Source: Segetibacter sp. 3557_3 (GTDB lineage: Bacteria; Bacteroidota; Bacteroidia; Chitinophagales; Chitinophagaceae). Taken from it: a stretch of DNA of 64,000 bases. Both the position numbers and the translations under genes were made by a program. Within the stretch, counting starts at the first letter, position 1. The number at the start of each line of letters is the position of its first letter. Of this stretch, positions 37,282-45,318 are shown in pieces. The stretch lies in assembly GCF_004354985.1 (NCBI RefSeq), contig NZ_SMSK01000010.1:62001-126000 (forward strand). Direction: 5' to 3'. The notes beneath the pieces are model-generated. The model worked only from the letters and a program-made list of their open reading frames with translations, ran no database searches and had not been told where the DNA came from.

Positions 37282-38628
37282 TCAACTCTCAAACTGCAAC
37301 AGAAAAGACGTTCCCGTTCCAACAATGGATTGTACGGTTATACTACCATGATGCAACATCATAATCTGTTTGCAAAGACTTAGCCCGATACCGCTCCCGT
37401 TTTTACGCGTACTAAAAAAAGGAATGAAGATTTTATCCATTACTTCTTCTTCCATACCCAAACCATTGTCGCTCACTTTTACAACAATTTTCTTTGATGG
37501 TGAGAGGTAGGCCGACAGTACAATCCGTGCATCAGGCCGGTCCTTTACTGCTTCAATACTGTTTACCACCAGGTTTATGAGCACCTGTTCAACAAGATTG
37601 GTATCCGCATGCACCACCAGCGCGGTATCCTTCAACACAATCTCCATGTCGATATTCTTTTGCTCAAGCGTTGGCTGCATCAGATTATGCAGGTTTTCAA
37701 AAAGGTCGCGCACAAATACCTTCTTCAGGTTTGGTGTGGTAATCTTATTCAGGTTGCGATAGGTTTCGGCAAACTTCAGCAAGCCTTCACTTCTGCGTTT
37801 TATGGTTTCAATACCAAGTTCAAGATCATCAACACTGCCGGTGTCGTTGCTGAGCTGAGGCATGGACTCCTTCAACCTGTGCCGCAATGTTTCTGCCAGG
37901 GATGAAATCGGGGCGATGGAATTCATGATCTCATGGGTCATCACACTCAACAGCTTTTGCCATGCCTTCGACTCGGTTTCGTCAAGGGCTTCATCAACAT
38001 TCTGAAAAGCAATCAGCTTGTATTTTTCACCATCGGTCTGGAAAGCCGTAGCCGATAGCAATATCTTAAACGAGGAACGTTCAAGACGAGCGACCCCTAC
38101 TTTACTTTCCCCTGGTTTCAACAGCGTAATCTGGTTGTAAAGTTCTTCATCGCGTTTGGCAAGCGAGTGTATCGTTTTCAAATAGGGTAACTGGAGCATC
38201 TTCTTCAGCGATTCATTCATCCAAACCACTTCACCTGTTTCCTTATACGACAGTATACCGGTGTCAACCAGCTCAAGTATTTTTTGCAGGTATTGGTACT
38301 GGGTTTCTTTTTCTTTGCTGATTACCCTGAAGGTGGTATTGATATCGTTGAACCCTTTCCGTAGCGACTTAAGTTCAGGCGCTGCATGTTTTACATCGAA
38401 GTTCCTCGAAAAATCGCGGTAGTGTATTGACTCAATAAATTGTTCCAGTTCTTCATGTGCTCTCCGGTGAAAACGGTACAGTTCAAAAACCTGGTAAATG
38501 AGTAATGGAACCAACAACACCACATAAGCATACCTGGCTGCACTCAACAGGAAAGCAATCGCGAACATGCTTGCAAACAGCAGGATGATACGAAGCAGAA
38601 TGGGCCAGTAAAAGTCTTTTAAGTTCAA
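37282..38628 (-). CDS. Membrane sensor histidine kinase (NtrB/NtrY-like)
   Basis: 448 residues. Two transmembrane segments in the first 50 residues (LLRIILLFASMFAIAFLL and YAYVVLLVPLLIYQVF) with almost no periplasmic loop. A PAS-like domain follows (about 105-220: LELVDTGILSYKETGEVVWM), then the dimerisation/phospho-acceptor helix with SVMTHEIMNSIAPISSL and the ATPase domain with N-box LINLVVNSIEAV, G1 DNGLGM and G2 GSGIGLSLCKQ. It should phosphorylate the NtrC-like regulator encoded 44 bp upstream. The near-absent sensor loop suggests that it senses within the membrane or through the PAS domain. Likely input: stress met by the adjacent exporter. Confidence 0.9.
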   Translation of the reverse strand: MNLKDFYWPILLRIILLFASMFAIAFLLSAARYAYVVLLVPLLIYQVFELYRFHRRAHEELEQFIESIHYRDFSRNFDVKHAAPELKSLRKGFNDINTTFRVISKEKETQYQYLQKILELVDTGILSYKETGEVVWMNESLKKMLQLPYLKTIHSLAKRDEELYNQITLLKPGESKVGVARLERSSFKILLSATAFQTDGEKYKLIAFQNVDEALDETESKAWQKLLSVMTHEIMNSIAPISSLAETLRHRLKESMPQLSNDTGSVDDLELGIETIKRRSEGLLKFAETYRNLNKITTPNLKKVFVRDLFENLHNLMQPTLEQKNIDMEIVLKDTALVVHADTNLVEQVLINLVVNSIEAVKDRPDARIVLSAYLSPSKKIVVKVSDNGLGMEEEVMDKIFIPFFSTRKNGSGIGLSLCKQIMMLHHGSITVQSIVGTGTSFLLQFES

Positions 38629-38672
38629 GCGATATGAGTTTAGCCCGGCTACAGGATGGGGGTGTAATGCAT

Positions 38673-40034
38673 TTAGATATCGTATTTACTCAGCCTCCGA
38701 TATAAAGCGGTGCGGGTGAGTCCTAACTCTTTTGCTGCTTTGGATATGTTGCCACCATGTTTCTCGATGACTTTAAGAATGGTGTTTTTTTCGATAGAAC
38801 TGAGGTTCATTTCCCGGGGTTCATCGTCTGCCGGTTTGGTGGTTTCGATGGGCGAAAAAATGATGTCTTTAGCCTGCAGGATATCATTGTCGGCCATGAT
38901 CACTGCGCGTTCAATTGTATACTGTAATTCCCTCACATTACCCGGATAGTGGTATTGCAGCAGTTTCTCTATTGCACTGCCTCCAAACTGGATGCCGGGC
39001 TTCAGGTATTTGTTGCAGTAAACGCTGCTGAAGTGGTTTGCAAGTAACAGGATATCGTTTCCGCGCCTGCGTAAGGGAGGCACGATGATCTCCACGGTGT
39101 TAATCCGGTAAACCAGGTCTTTTCTGAACCTTGTTTCATTAGCGAGTTCCTGCAATGGCATATTGGTTGCGCAGATCAGGCGGATATCAACGGGTCTTGG
39201 CTGGTTATCACCTAGTCTTACCACCTGCCGGTTTTGCAATACACTTAATAAGCGGGCCTGCTGCTGTAAGGCGATATTGCCGATTTCATCGAGAAAAAGT
39301 GTACCGCCATTTGCAAATTCAAATCGTCCCTCGCGATCCTCACGTGCATCGGTGAAGGCGCCTTTTTTATGACCAAAAAGTTCACTTTCAAAAAGCGAGT
39401 CGGTTAAGGCACCTACATCCACTTTTACATAGGGCTTTTCGGCTCTTAACGACTCCTGGTGAATAGCACGTGCAATCAGGTCCTTACCGGTACCATTTTC
39501 GCCAAGTATAAGGATGTTTGCATCAGTTGGAGCGATCTTGGATATTTTGTAAAAGATCTCTTTCATGGGTTCTGATTGCCCGAGCAAACCCGTGCTCGTG
39601 ATCCCCTGTTCTGCAGAACTTCCCCCACCCTTTTGTTTACCCTTATCTTTCTTAAGCAACGCTTCTTTAATGATGGCAATCAGCTTTTCGTTATGCCAGG
39701 GTTTAACTACGAAATCAGAAGCGCCTTCCTTCAGGGAACGAATAGCCAGGTCGATATCGCCGTAAGCGGTAATCATGATTACGGCAGCATCCGATTTGAG
39801 TTCTTTGATTTTCCTTAGCCAGAATAAGCCTTCGTTACCAGTGTTGATAGAACTCGTGAAATTCATGTCCAGCATAATCACGTCGAATGATTGCCGGGCA
39901 AGAATAGAGCGGATGTGCTCGGGGTTCTTCTCCGTAAGCACTTCTTTAACTTCTGTTTTTAACAACAGCCTCACCGCAGTTAACACATCGGTATCATCGT
40001 CTATCACCAGTATCGAGGCATTTTTTAATTGCAC
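38673..40034 (-). CDS. Sigma-54-dependent response regulator (NtrC family)
   Basis: 453 residues if GTG 40034 is the start, just before QLKNASILVIDDD; a longer frame to 40103 is possible. Receiver domain with VIDDDTDV and phospho-acceptor in VIMLDMNFTSS. AAA+ domain with Walker A GENGTGKD, the sigma-54 contact loop GAFTDA (instead of GAFTGA), Walker B GGTLFLDEIGN and the R-finger region. C-terminal Fis-type HTH EKHGGNISKAAKELGLTRTA LYRRL. The GAFTDA variant appears in other Bacteroidota regulators of this type. It is first in the operon with the kinase and divergent from the exporter operon, which it likely activates. Confidence 0.92.
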   Translation of the reverse strand: MQLKNASILVIDDDTDVLTAVRLLLKTEVKEVLTEKNPEHIRSILARQSFDVIMLDMNFTSSINTGNEGLFWLRKIKELKSDAAVIMITAYGDIDLAIRSLKEGASDFVVKPWHNEKLIAIIKEALLKKDKGKQKGGGSSAEQGITSTGLLGQSEPMKEIFYKISKIAPTDANILILGENGTGKDLIARAIHQESLRAEKPYVKVDVGALTDSLFESELFGHKKGAFTDAREDREGRFEFANGGTLFLDEIGNIALQQQARLLSVLQNRQVVRLGDNQPRPVDIRLICATNMPLQELANETRFRKDLVYRINTVEIIVPPLRRRGNDILLLANHFSSVYCNKYLKPGIQFGGSAIEKLLQYHYPGNVRELQYTIERAVIMADNDILQAKDIIFSPIETTKPADDEPREMNLSSIEKNTILKVIEKHGGNISKAAKELGLTRTALYRRLSKYDI

Positions 40035-40442
40035 TGTAATTAATTTATTCCTGAATATAATTGCATACCTGCTTCGCTGAAAAGCCATCGCTCCTAAGCG
40101 CAATGATGGTTTTTGATAATTTCAGGCAAAGCTTCGGGCGGTGCAGCACAACTTCCATGGCCGGCCGGCAAGCGTTGGCAAGGAAGTGAAACCTGCCCGG
40201 CTACAATGATACCAATAATGCAAGCCTATGGCAATTAATTTTTTAGCTCGAAAATGAGCAGAATATCGCTGTATCGAAAGCGAACACTTTTTGTAGTGCA
40301 AGCGAACACATAGCGGATCACAAGGCTCCTAAGCACTTGTAAACCAGCGAGCTATAGACTGGCACATTATTCACAATCATATTGAAACTGGACATTTTGA
40401 GGCAATAGACCTCCCCTATCACGAATTTAAAAAAACAAACAG
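40035..40442. promoter_or_regulatory. Divergent control region with paired 10-bp repeats and a sigma-54-like element
   Basis: AAGCGAACAC occurs at 40278-40287 and again at 40300-40309, a 22-bp spacing (two helical turns) on the same strand. About 50 bp downstream, TGGCACATTATTCAC (40360-40374) matches the -24 half TGGCAC, with a weaker -12 half, 68 bp before the exporter GTG. This is the layout of an enhancer plus sigma-54 promoter for the NtrC-like regulator encoded on the other side. Seen: repeats and spacing; inferred: function. Confidence 0.45.
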
Positions 40443-41699
40443 GTGGACCGGCAAATACAAAAAAAGAAGTGGAGCAGGAAAAGAATACTCACCATCGTCG
40501 GGGTGGTTGCTACAGTAGCATTAATTACCTTAAGTTTCCTGATGACATCGGGCAAAAGCAGGTTGAATGTTGACACCGAAAGGATCACGGTTTCTGAAAT
40601 ATCTAAAGGTTCGTTCCAGGAATTTATTCCGGTTAACGGGGTTGTGTTACCAATTACAACCATCTACCTCGACGCAGTAGAAGGTGGCAGGGTTGAAGAG
40701 AAATTTGTTGAAGACGGTGCAATGATGGTAAAGGGGCAGCCCATACTCAGGCTCGCTAACACTGATCTTGAACTAAGTCTTTCAAACCAGGAGACCGCGG
40801 TATTCAATGTACTCACTCAAATGCAGGACACCCGGAATAATGCCGATCAGAATACGATACGCCAATTGAACCAGATGGCCGATGTGGAAAATGCATTGGT
40901 GGAGGCAGAGCGGATCTATAAACTTAATAAACACCTGTACGAAGAAAAGGCGATCGGTTCGCAGGAGTTTAAGGCATCCGAAAACAATTACACTTACCAG
41001 CAACGTCGTAAAAAGCTTACCCAGGAAACGCTTGACAAAGACGCAACCGGAAGCAAGATGCAGATCCGGCAGGCAAGAGAGTCGTATTCCCGTATGCAGA
41101 ATGCACTGGCACTGATGCGCAGGAAAGTGGGCGACCTCATTGTTCGCGCACCGGTTGATGGCCAGCTTACTTCGCTTGATGCGGAGATCGGCCAATCCAA
41201 AAACAAGGGCGAACGCCTTGGACAACTCGACGTAACCAGCGGCTTTAAAATACGCGCCGACATTGATGAACATTATATATCCCGCATATTTACCGGACTA
41301 ATGGGTGAGTTTACCCTGGGTGCAAAAAGCTATAAGCTCAAGATTACAAAAGTATATACCCAGGTGACGGCAGGTCGCTTCCAGGTAGATATGGCTTTTA
41401 CCGATGCTGTGCCATCAGGCATTCGTCGCGGACAAACCTTACAAATACGGCTGGCGCTTGGTGATGAAACACAGGCTGTACTCCTGGCGAAAGGCGGATT
41501 CTTCCAACAAACAGGCGGTAACTGGATCTTTAAAGTTTCAGACAATGGACAGATTGCTTATAAAACCGACATCCAGCTTGGAAGGCAAAATCCCGATTAC
41601 TACGAAGTGCTCAGTGGGCTCAAACCAGGCGACAAAGTTGTTACCTCCAGTTATGAAAATTATGGGAACATGCAGGAGCTTGTGCTCAAAAAACCATGA
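40443..41699 (+). CDS. HlyD/MacA-like periplasmic adaptor of an efflux system
   Basis: 418 residues, GTG start. One N-terminal transmembrane anchor (ILTIVGVVATVALITLSFLM), then a membrane-fusion protein layout: lipoyl half-domains (VEGGRVEEKFVEDGAMMVKG and LIVRAPVDGQLTSLDAEIGQ), a long alpha-hairpin (about 110-220: NALVEAERIYKLNKHLYEEK) and a beta-barrel/membrane-proximal part. It links inner-membrane MacB-like permeases to a TolC-like channel. It is first gene of a plus-strand operon with ATPase, permease, permease, ATPase and TolC. Probably activated by the NtrC-like regulator from the divergent operon. Confidence 0.9.
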   Translation: MDRQIQKKKWSRKRILTIVGVVATVALITLSFLMTSGKSRLNVDTERITVSEISKGSFQEFIPVNGVVLPITTIYLDAVEGGRVEEKFVEDGAMMVKGQPILRLANTDLELSLSNQETAVFNVLTQMQDTRNNADQNTIRQLNQMADVENALVEAERIYKLNKHLYEEKAIGSQEFKASENNYTYQQRRKKLTQETLDKDATGSKMQIRQARESYSRMQNALALMRRKVGDLIVRAPVDGQLTSLDAEIGQSKNKGERLGQLDVTSGFKIRADIDEHYISRIFTGLMGEFTLGAKSYKLKITKVYTQVTAGRFQVDMAFTDAVPSGIRRGQTLQIRLALGDETQAVLLAKGGFFQQTGGNWIFKVSDNGQIAYKTDIQLGRQNPDYYEVLSGLKPGDKVVTSSYENYGNMQELVLKKP

Positions 41700-41744
41700 C
41701 GTAGTCCACCCTCACAATAGATCTTAAACTTGAAACATACTACT

Positions 41745-41933
41745 ATGAAACGCGTTGCACCCATCTCCTTATTAATCATATGCTGCTTCGGATTTACGCA
41801 GATAACCGAAGTAAAAAAGAAAAGCTGCAAGTACAGCGGAAACGTAGTTGCATTGGTAAAGGAGAACATTTCAGTACCTGCAGCACCGGTAGTTTTTCAT
41901 CCGCTTCGGCTATTGAGCCAAAGCTTTTACTAG
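41745..41933 (+). CDS. Possible small exported peptide in the efflux operon
   Basis: 62 residues from ATG 41745 (MKRVAPISLLIICCFGFTQI), with an alternative start five codons earlier (41730). The first 20 residues look like a signal peptide; the remainder is short and basic (EVKKKSCKYSGNV ... FHPLRLLSQSFY). No family was recognised. It lies in the 270-bp gap between adaptor and ATPase genes. Either a small secreted substrate or accessory peptide, or a chance frame. Confidence 0.35.
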   Translation: MKRVAPISLLIICCFGFTQITEVKKKSCKYSGNVVALVKENISVPAAPVVFHPLRLLSQSFY

Positions 41934-41969
41934 TACATTAGCAAAGACCAATAAAAATATTTACCTACA

Positions 41970-42647
41970 ATGATCCGCATCAAAGAACTTGAAAAAGTAT
42001 ACCGGACGGAAGACGTTGAAACCGTAGCACTGAATAAACTCACATTTGAAGTCAAGGAGGGAGAATTTGTTGCAGTAATGGGACCCTCGGGTTGTGGTAA
42101 ATCCACCCTGCTTAACATCGTTGGTTTACTCGACGATCCCGACAATGGCAGCTTTCTTTTTAATGGTATTGAGGTGTCGCACTTCAACGAGCGAAAAAGA
42201 GCCGATCTGCGGAAGAGAAACATCGGCTTTGTTTTTCAAAGCTTTAACCTCATCGATGAACTGACTGTTTTTGAAAATGTTGAACTACCCCTGATCTACC
42301 TGGGTGTAAAAACGGATGAAAGAAAGAAGCGCGTAGAAAGTGTATTGGATAAGATGCAGATCATGCACCGGCGTAACCACTATCCACAACAACTTTCGGG
42401 TGGACAGCAACAGCGGGTAGCCGTTGCAAGAGCAGTTGTGAATAATCCAAAACTTATTCTTGCGGATGAACCCACGGGTAACCTCGACTCATCAAATGGA
42501 AACGAGGTTATGGCCCTGCTGACCGACCTTAACGAACAAGGCACTACGATCATTATGGTAACCCACTCCGAACACGATGCGCGTTACAGCCACCGGATCA
42601 TCAGGATGCTGGACGGACAAACCGTTACTGAAAATATCCTTTTGTAA
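41970..42647 (+). CDS. ABC transporter ATP-binding protein (MacB/LolD type)
   Basis: 225 residues, a complete nucleotide-binding domain. Walker A GPSGCGKSTLLN, Q-loop FVFQSFNLIDELTV, signature QLSGGQQQRVAVARA, Walker B LILADEPTGNLDSSNG and H-loop VTHSEHDARYSH are all canonical. This ATPase type drives mechanotransmission by MacB/FtsX-like permeases rather than classical import. It probably energises the permease encoded next (232 bp downstream), with the adaptor and TolC-like channel of the same operon. Confidence 0.93.
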   Translation: MIRIKELEKVYRTEDVETVALNKLTFEVKEGEFVAVMGPSGCGKSTLLNIVGLLDDPDNGSFLFNGIEVSHFNERKRADLRKRNIGFVFQSFNLIDELTVFENVELPLIYLGVKTDERKKRVESVLDKMQIMHRRNHYPQQLSGGQQQRVAVARAVVNNPKLILADEPTGNLDSSNGNEVMALLTDLNEQGTTIIMVTHSEHDARYSHRIIRMLDGQTVTENILL

Positions 42648-42878
42648 CTGGTGGGTAAACGGTTTCTGTTATCAGGCGGCTTGAAAAATCCTGCAGCGCT
42701 ATTCGTCCGGCTGATTACCATTGCAACGCAGAATCGCTTCCCTAATGCGCTTACAATACATAGCGTTGATTTCCGGCAAACCTTAAAGGCAGCAAGACAT
42801 TAACCTATTCGCCAACAGAGGCACTGGTCAATAACACGTTTTAAAAAGAACAAACCGGCTCTATCCATCCGAAATCTC

Positions 42879-45263
42879 ATGATAACACACTATTTTAAAA
42901 TAGCCATCCGCAACTTCAGGCGAAACAAGCTGTTCTCATTCATAAATGTGTTCGGACTTGGGCTAAGCATGTCGGTGTGTTTACTGGTGTTGTTGCGGTT
43001 AAATCATCAATTGAGTTACGACGGTTTTCATAGTCGTGCAAAGGAGCTTTACCGCATCAATACGGTGCTCACCAGTCGCGACGGATCAACTTACCGCATG
43101 GCTTCTTCTGCTATGCCCCTCGCTCCTGCCCTGTTGCAATCATATGGCATTATAGACAAGGCCATTCGGGTTCAACCTGCTACTGCTACAACAGCTTCAA
43201 CGAGCCAAAAAGCATTGCATATCCGTGCAGCCTATACGGACCCTGGTTTTCTACAGGTGTTTAGCTTTCCGGTTTTAAAAGGCGATGCGGCAACCGCATT
43301 AAAAAACCCCAATACGGTTGTTCTTAGCAGGACATATGCAGAACGTCTCTTTGGGTCAACTAACGTAATTGGTTCGGTCTTAACGCTTGAAAATGCCGGT
43401 AATTTTATAGTAACTGCTGTGCTGGCTGAGGCGCCGTCAAAATCACACCTCGACTTTGATGCCTACTTCCCTATAGCATCTATAACAGGAGCTGAAAATG
43501 AGGCTCGGGCAAAAGCAGGTGACTGGAGCAACTACAACCATACCTACACCTATGTGCTGCTTCACCCCGGAGCGACGGAGGATCAGTTGCAGAAGGCAGC
43601 AGCAAGCATTTCAGCTGAACTTGCGAAAACTTCAAGTTTGCAGGGGCAGGAGAACTATGGGTTTATGGTGCAGCCCTTTGGAAGCATTGTATTGGGAGAA
43701 GAGCTTATTAACAATCTTGGCGACATTGGTTCGCGCAGCAAAACCTTTATCGAAATCCTGGTGGGTTTGGTAATATTGGTTTCGGCCTGTTTCAACTATA
43801 CCAACCTATCCATCGCGCGATCATTAAAGCGGGGCAAGGAGGTTGGGATAAGAAAGGTATCGGGTGCACCGAGAACACAAGTGTTTTACCAATTTATTAC
43901 CGAGTCTCTGCTGGTATCACTGGTTGCACTTGCGGTTGGCTGCTTTATGCTAAAGCTGATCATCGACTATGCCCCATTTAGCGGAGAAATGATTCCTGAG
44001 GGTTTTAGTATCAACCGCACGCTGGTGATTACTTTCATTGTTTTCGCATGTTTTACCGGGCTCATCGCGGGTGTCATACCGGCCTGGGCACTTTCGTCCT
44101 TTGCGCCGGTAGATGTATTGAAGAACCTGGCAAACGTTAAACTATTTGGAGGCAACAGGTTTAGAAAAGGCCTGATCATAACCCAGTTCACCATAAGCCT
44201 GTTCACGCTTATTTTCACCACCATTGCTGCGAGGCAGTTCCGTTACATGAGTTCTGCAGATCCCGGCTTTGATCGGGAAAACCTCGCAGTAATCCCGCTG
44301 AATGGTGCCGATCCAAAGGTGATCGCTACCAGGTTGAAGACAGTAACAGGTGTTGAAGATGTTAGTGCCACTTCGTTAACGCCAGGGCACAGTTCGTCTG
44401 GCAGGGTTGCAGTAAGCAGGCTGAAAGGAAATCAACCGCTTTCCTTTGACTATTACGATACGGATCTAAACTGGCTTAAGGTTCTCCGGCTGCAATTAAC
44501 GGCGGGCAATTCAATGCCGGAAGTAAATGACGCGCATGCCGGAGCGTTTGTGGTGATCAATGAAAAAGCCATCGAGGTACTTAATTTTAAGTCCGCTTCG
44601 GAGGCTGTCGGACAAACCGTATGGCTGAACGACAGCAGCCAGGTACAGATTGCCGGAGTAGTAAAGGATTTCCATTTTCGCAGTCTTGCGGTGCCGATCT
44701 CACCACTGGTGCTTCGGTACCGGCCCGATAATTTTAAGCTTTTACAGGTTCGAACCAACCTGTCGTCGCCTCAAATCGAAACAACGCTTGAAAGCGCATG
44801 GAAGCAAGTGTACCCTGCGAAACCTTTCCAGGTAAGCTGGCTTCAACAGGATCTTTATGAAAGAGCATCTGCCTTGAGCACAGTCTCGATGCTTTACTTC
44901 CTTGCTTTTATCGCCGTTACCATTGCCTGCCTTGGCTTGTTTGCCATGGTGATCTACAACACAGAAACAAGAACAAAAGAAATTGGTATCCGAAAAGTAT
45001 TTGGCGCATCCGTGGCGGTGATTGTAACACTGTTATCGCGTGATTTTCTGAAACTCGTTTTTATTGCTGGTCTTATCGCATTACCGCTTAGCCTGATCGG
45101 TGGAGGTTTATTTCTACAGGTTTTTGCAAGCCGGGTAACCATGGATCCGGTTAGTATCATCTTGTGTTTCGCAGGGTTGCTAGTGCTGGTTATGCTAACC
45201 ATAAGCACACAGATTATAAAGGTGGCGTCAGCTAACCCGGTTGCTAGTTTGAAAGTTGAGTAG
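42879..45263 (+). CDS. FtsX/MacB-family ABC permease
   Basis: 794 residues. Begins MITHYFKIAIRNFRRNKLFS, a typical start of this Bacteroidota permease family. One N-terminal transmembrane helix, a large periplasmic MacB core domain (about 45-280), three helices of the first FtsX domain (from about 285, with VGIRKVSGAPRTQVFYQFIT), a second periplasmic domain and three more helices at the C-terminus (KEIGIRKVFGASVAVIVTLL). That is two fused FtsX units, the usual layout. Substrate unknown; antimicrobial or lipid export are possibilities. Confidence 0.92.
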   Translation: MITHYFKIAIRNFRRNKLFSFINVFGLGLSMSVCLLVLLRLNHQLSYDGFHSRAKELYRINTVLTSRDGSTYRMASSAMPLAPALLQSYGIIDKAIRVQPATATTASTSQKALHIRAAYTDPGFLQVFSFPVLKGDAATALKNPNTVVLSRTYAERLFGSTNVIGSVLTLENAGNFIVTAVLAEAPSKSHLDFDAYFPIASITGAENEARAKAGDWSNYNHTYTYVLLHPGATEDQLQKAAASISAELAKTSSLQGQENYGFMVQPFGSIVLGEELINNLGDIGSRSKTFIEILVGLVILVSACFNYTNLSIARSLKRGKEVGIRKVSGAPRTQVFYQFITESLLVSLVALAVGCFMLKLIIDYAPFSGEMIPEGFSINRTLVITFIVFACFTGLIAGVIPAWALSSFAPVDVLKNLANVKLFGGNRFRKGLIITQFTISLFTLIFTTIAARQFRYMSSADPGFDRENLAVIPLNGADPKVIATRLKTVTGVEDVSATSLTPGHSSSGRVAVSRLKGNQPLSFDYYDTDLNWLKVLRLQLTAGNSMPEVNDAHAGAFVVINEKAIEVLNFKSASEAVGQTVWLNDSSQVQIAGVVKDFHFRSLAVPISPLVLRYRPDNFKLLQVRTNLSSPQIETTLESAWKQVYPAKPFQVSWLQQDLYERASALSTVSMLYFLAFIAVTIACLGLFAMVIYNTETRTKEIGIRKVFGASVAVIVTLLSRDFLKLVFIAGLIALPLSLIGGGLFLQVFASRVTMDPVSIILCFAGLLVLVMLTISTQIIKVASANPVASLKVE

Positions 45264-45318
45264 GAAAACAAAGGAGACGGTTGTTAACACCGGATTGATC
45301 CGGCAAAAGACAAGTATT

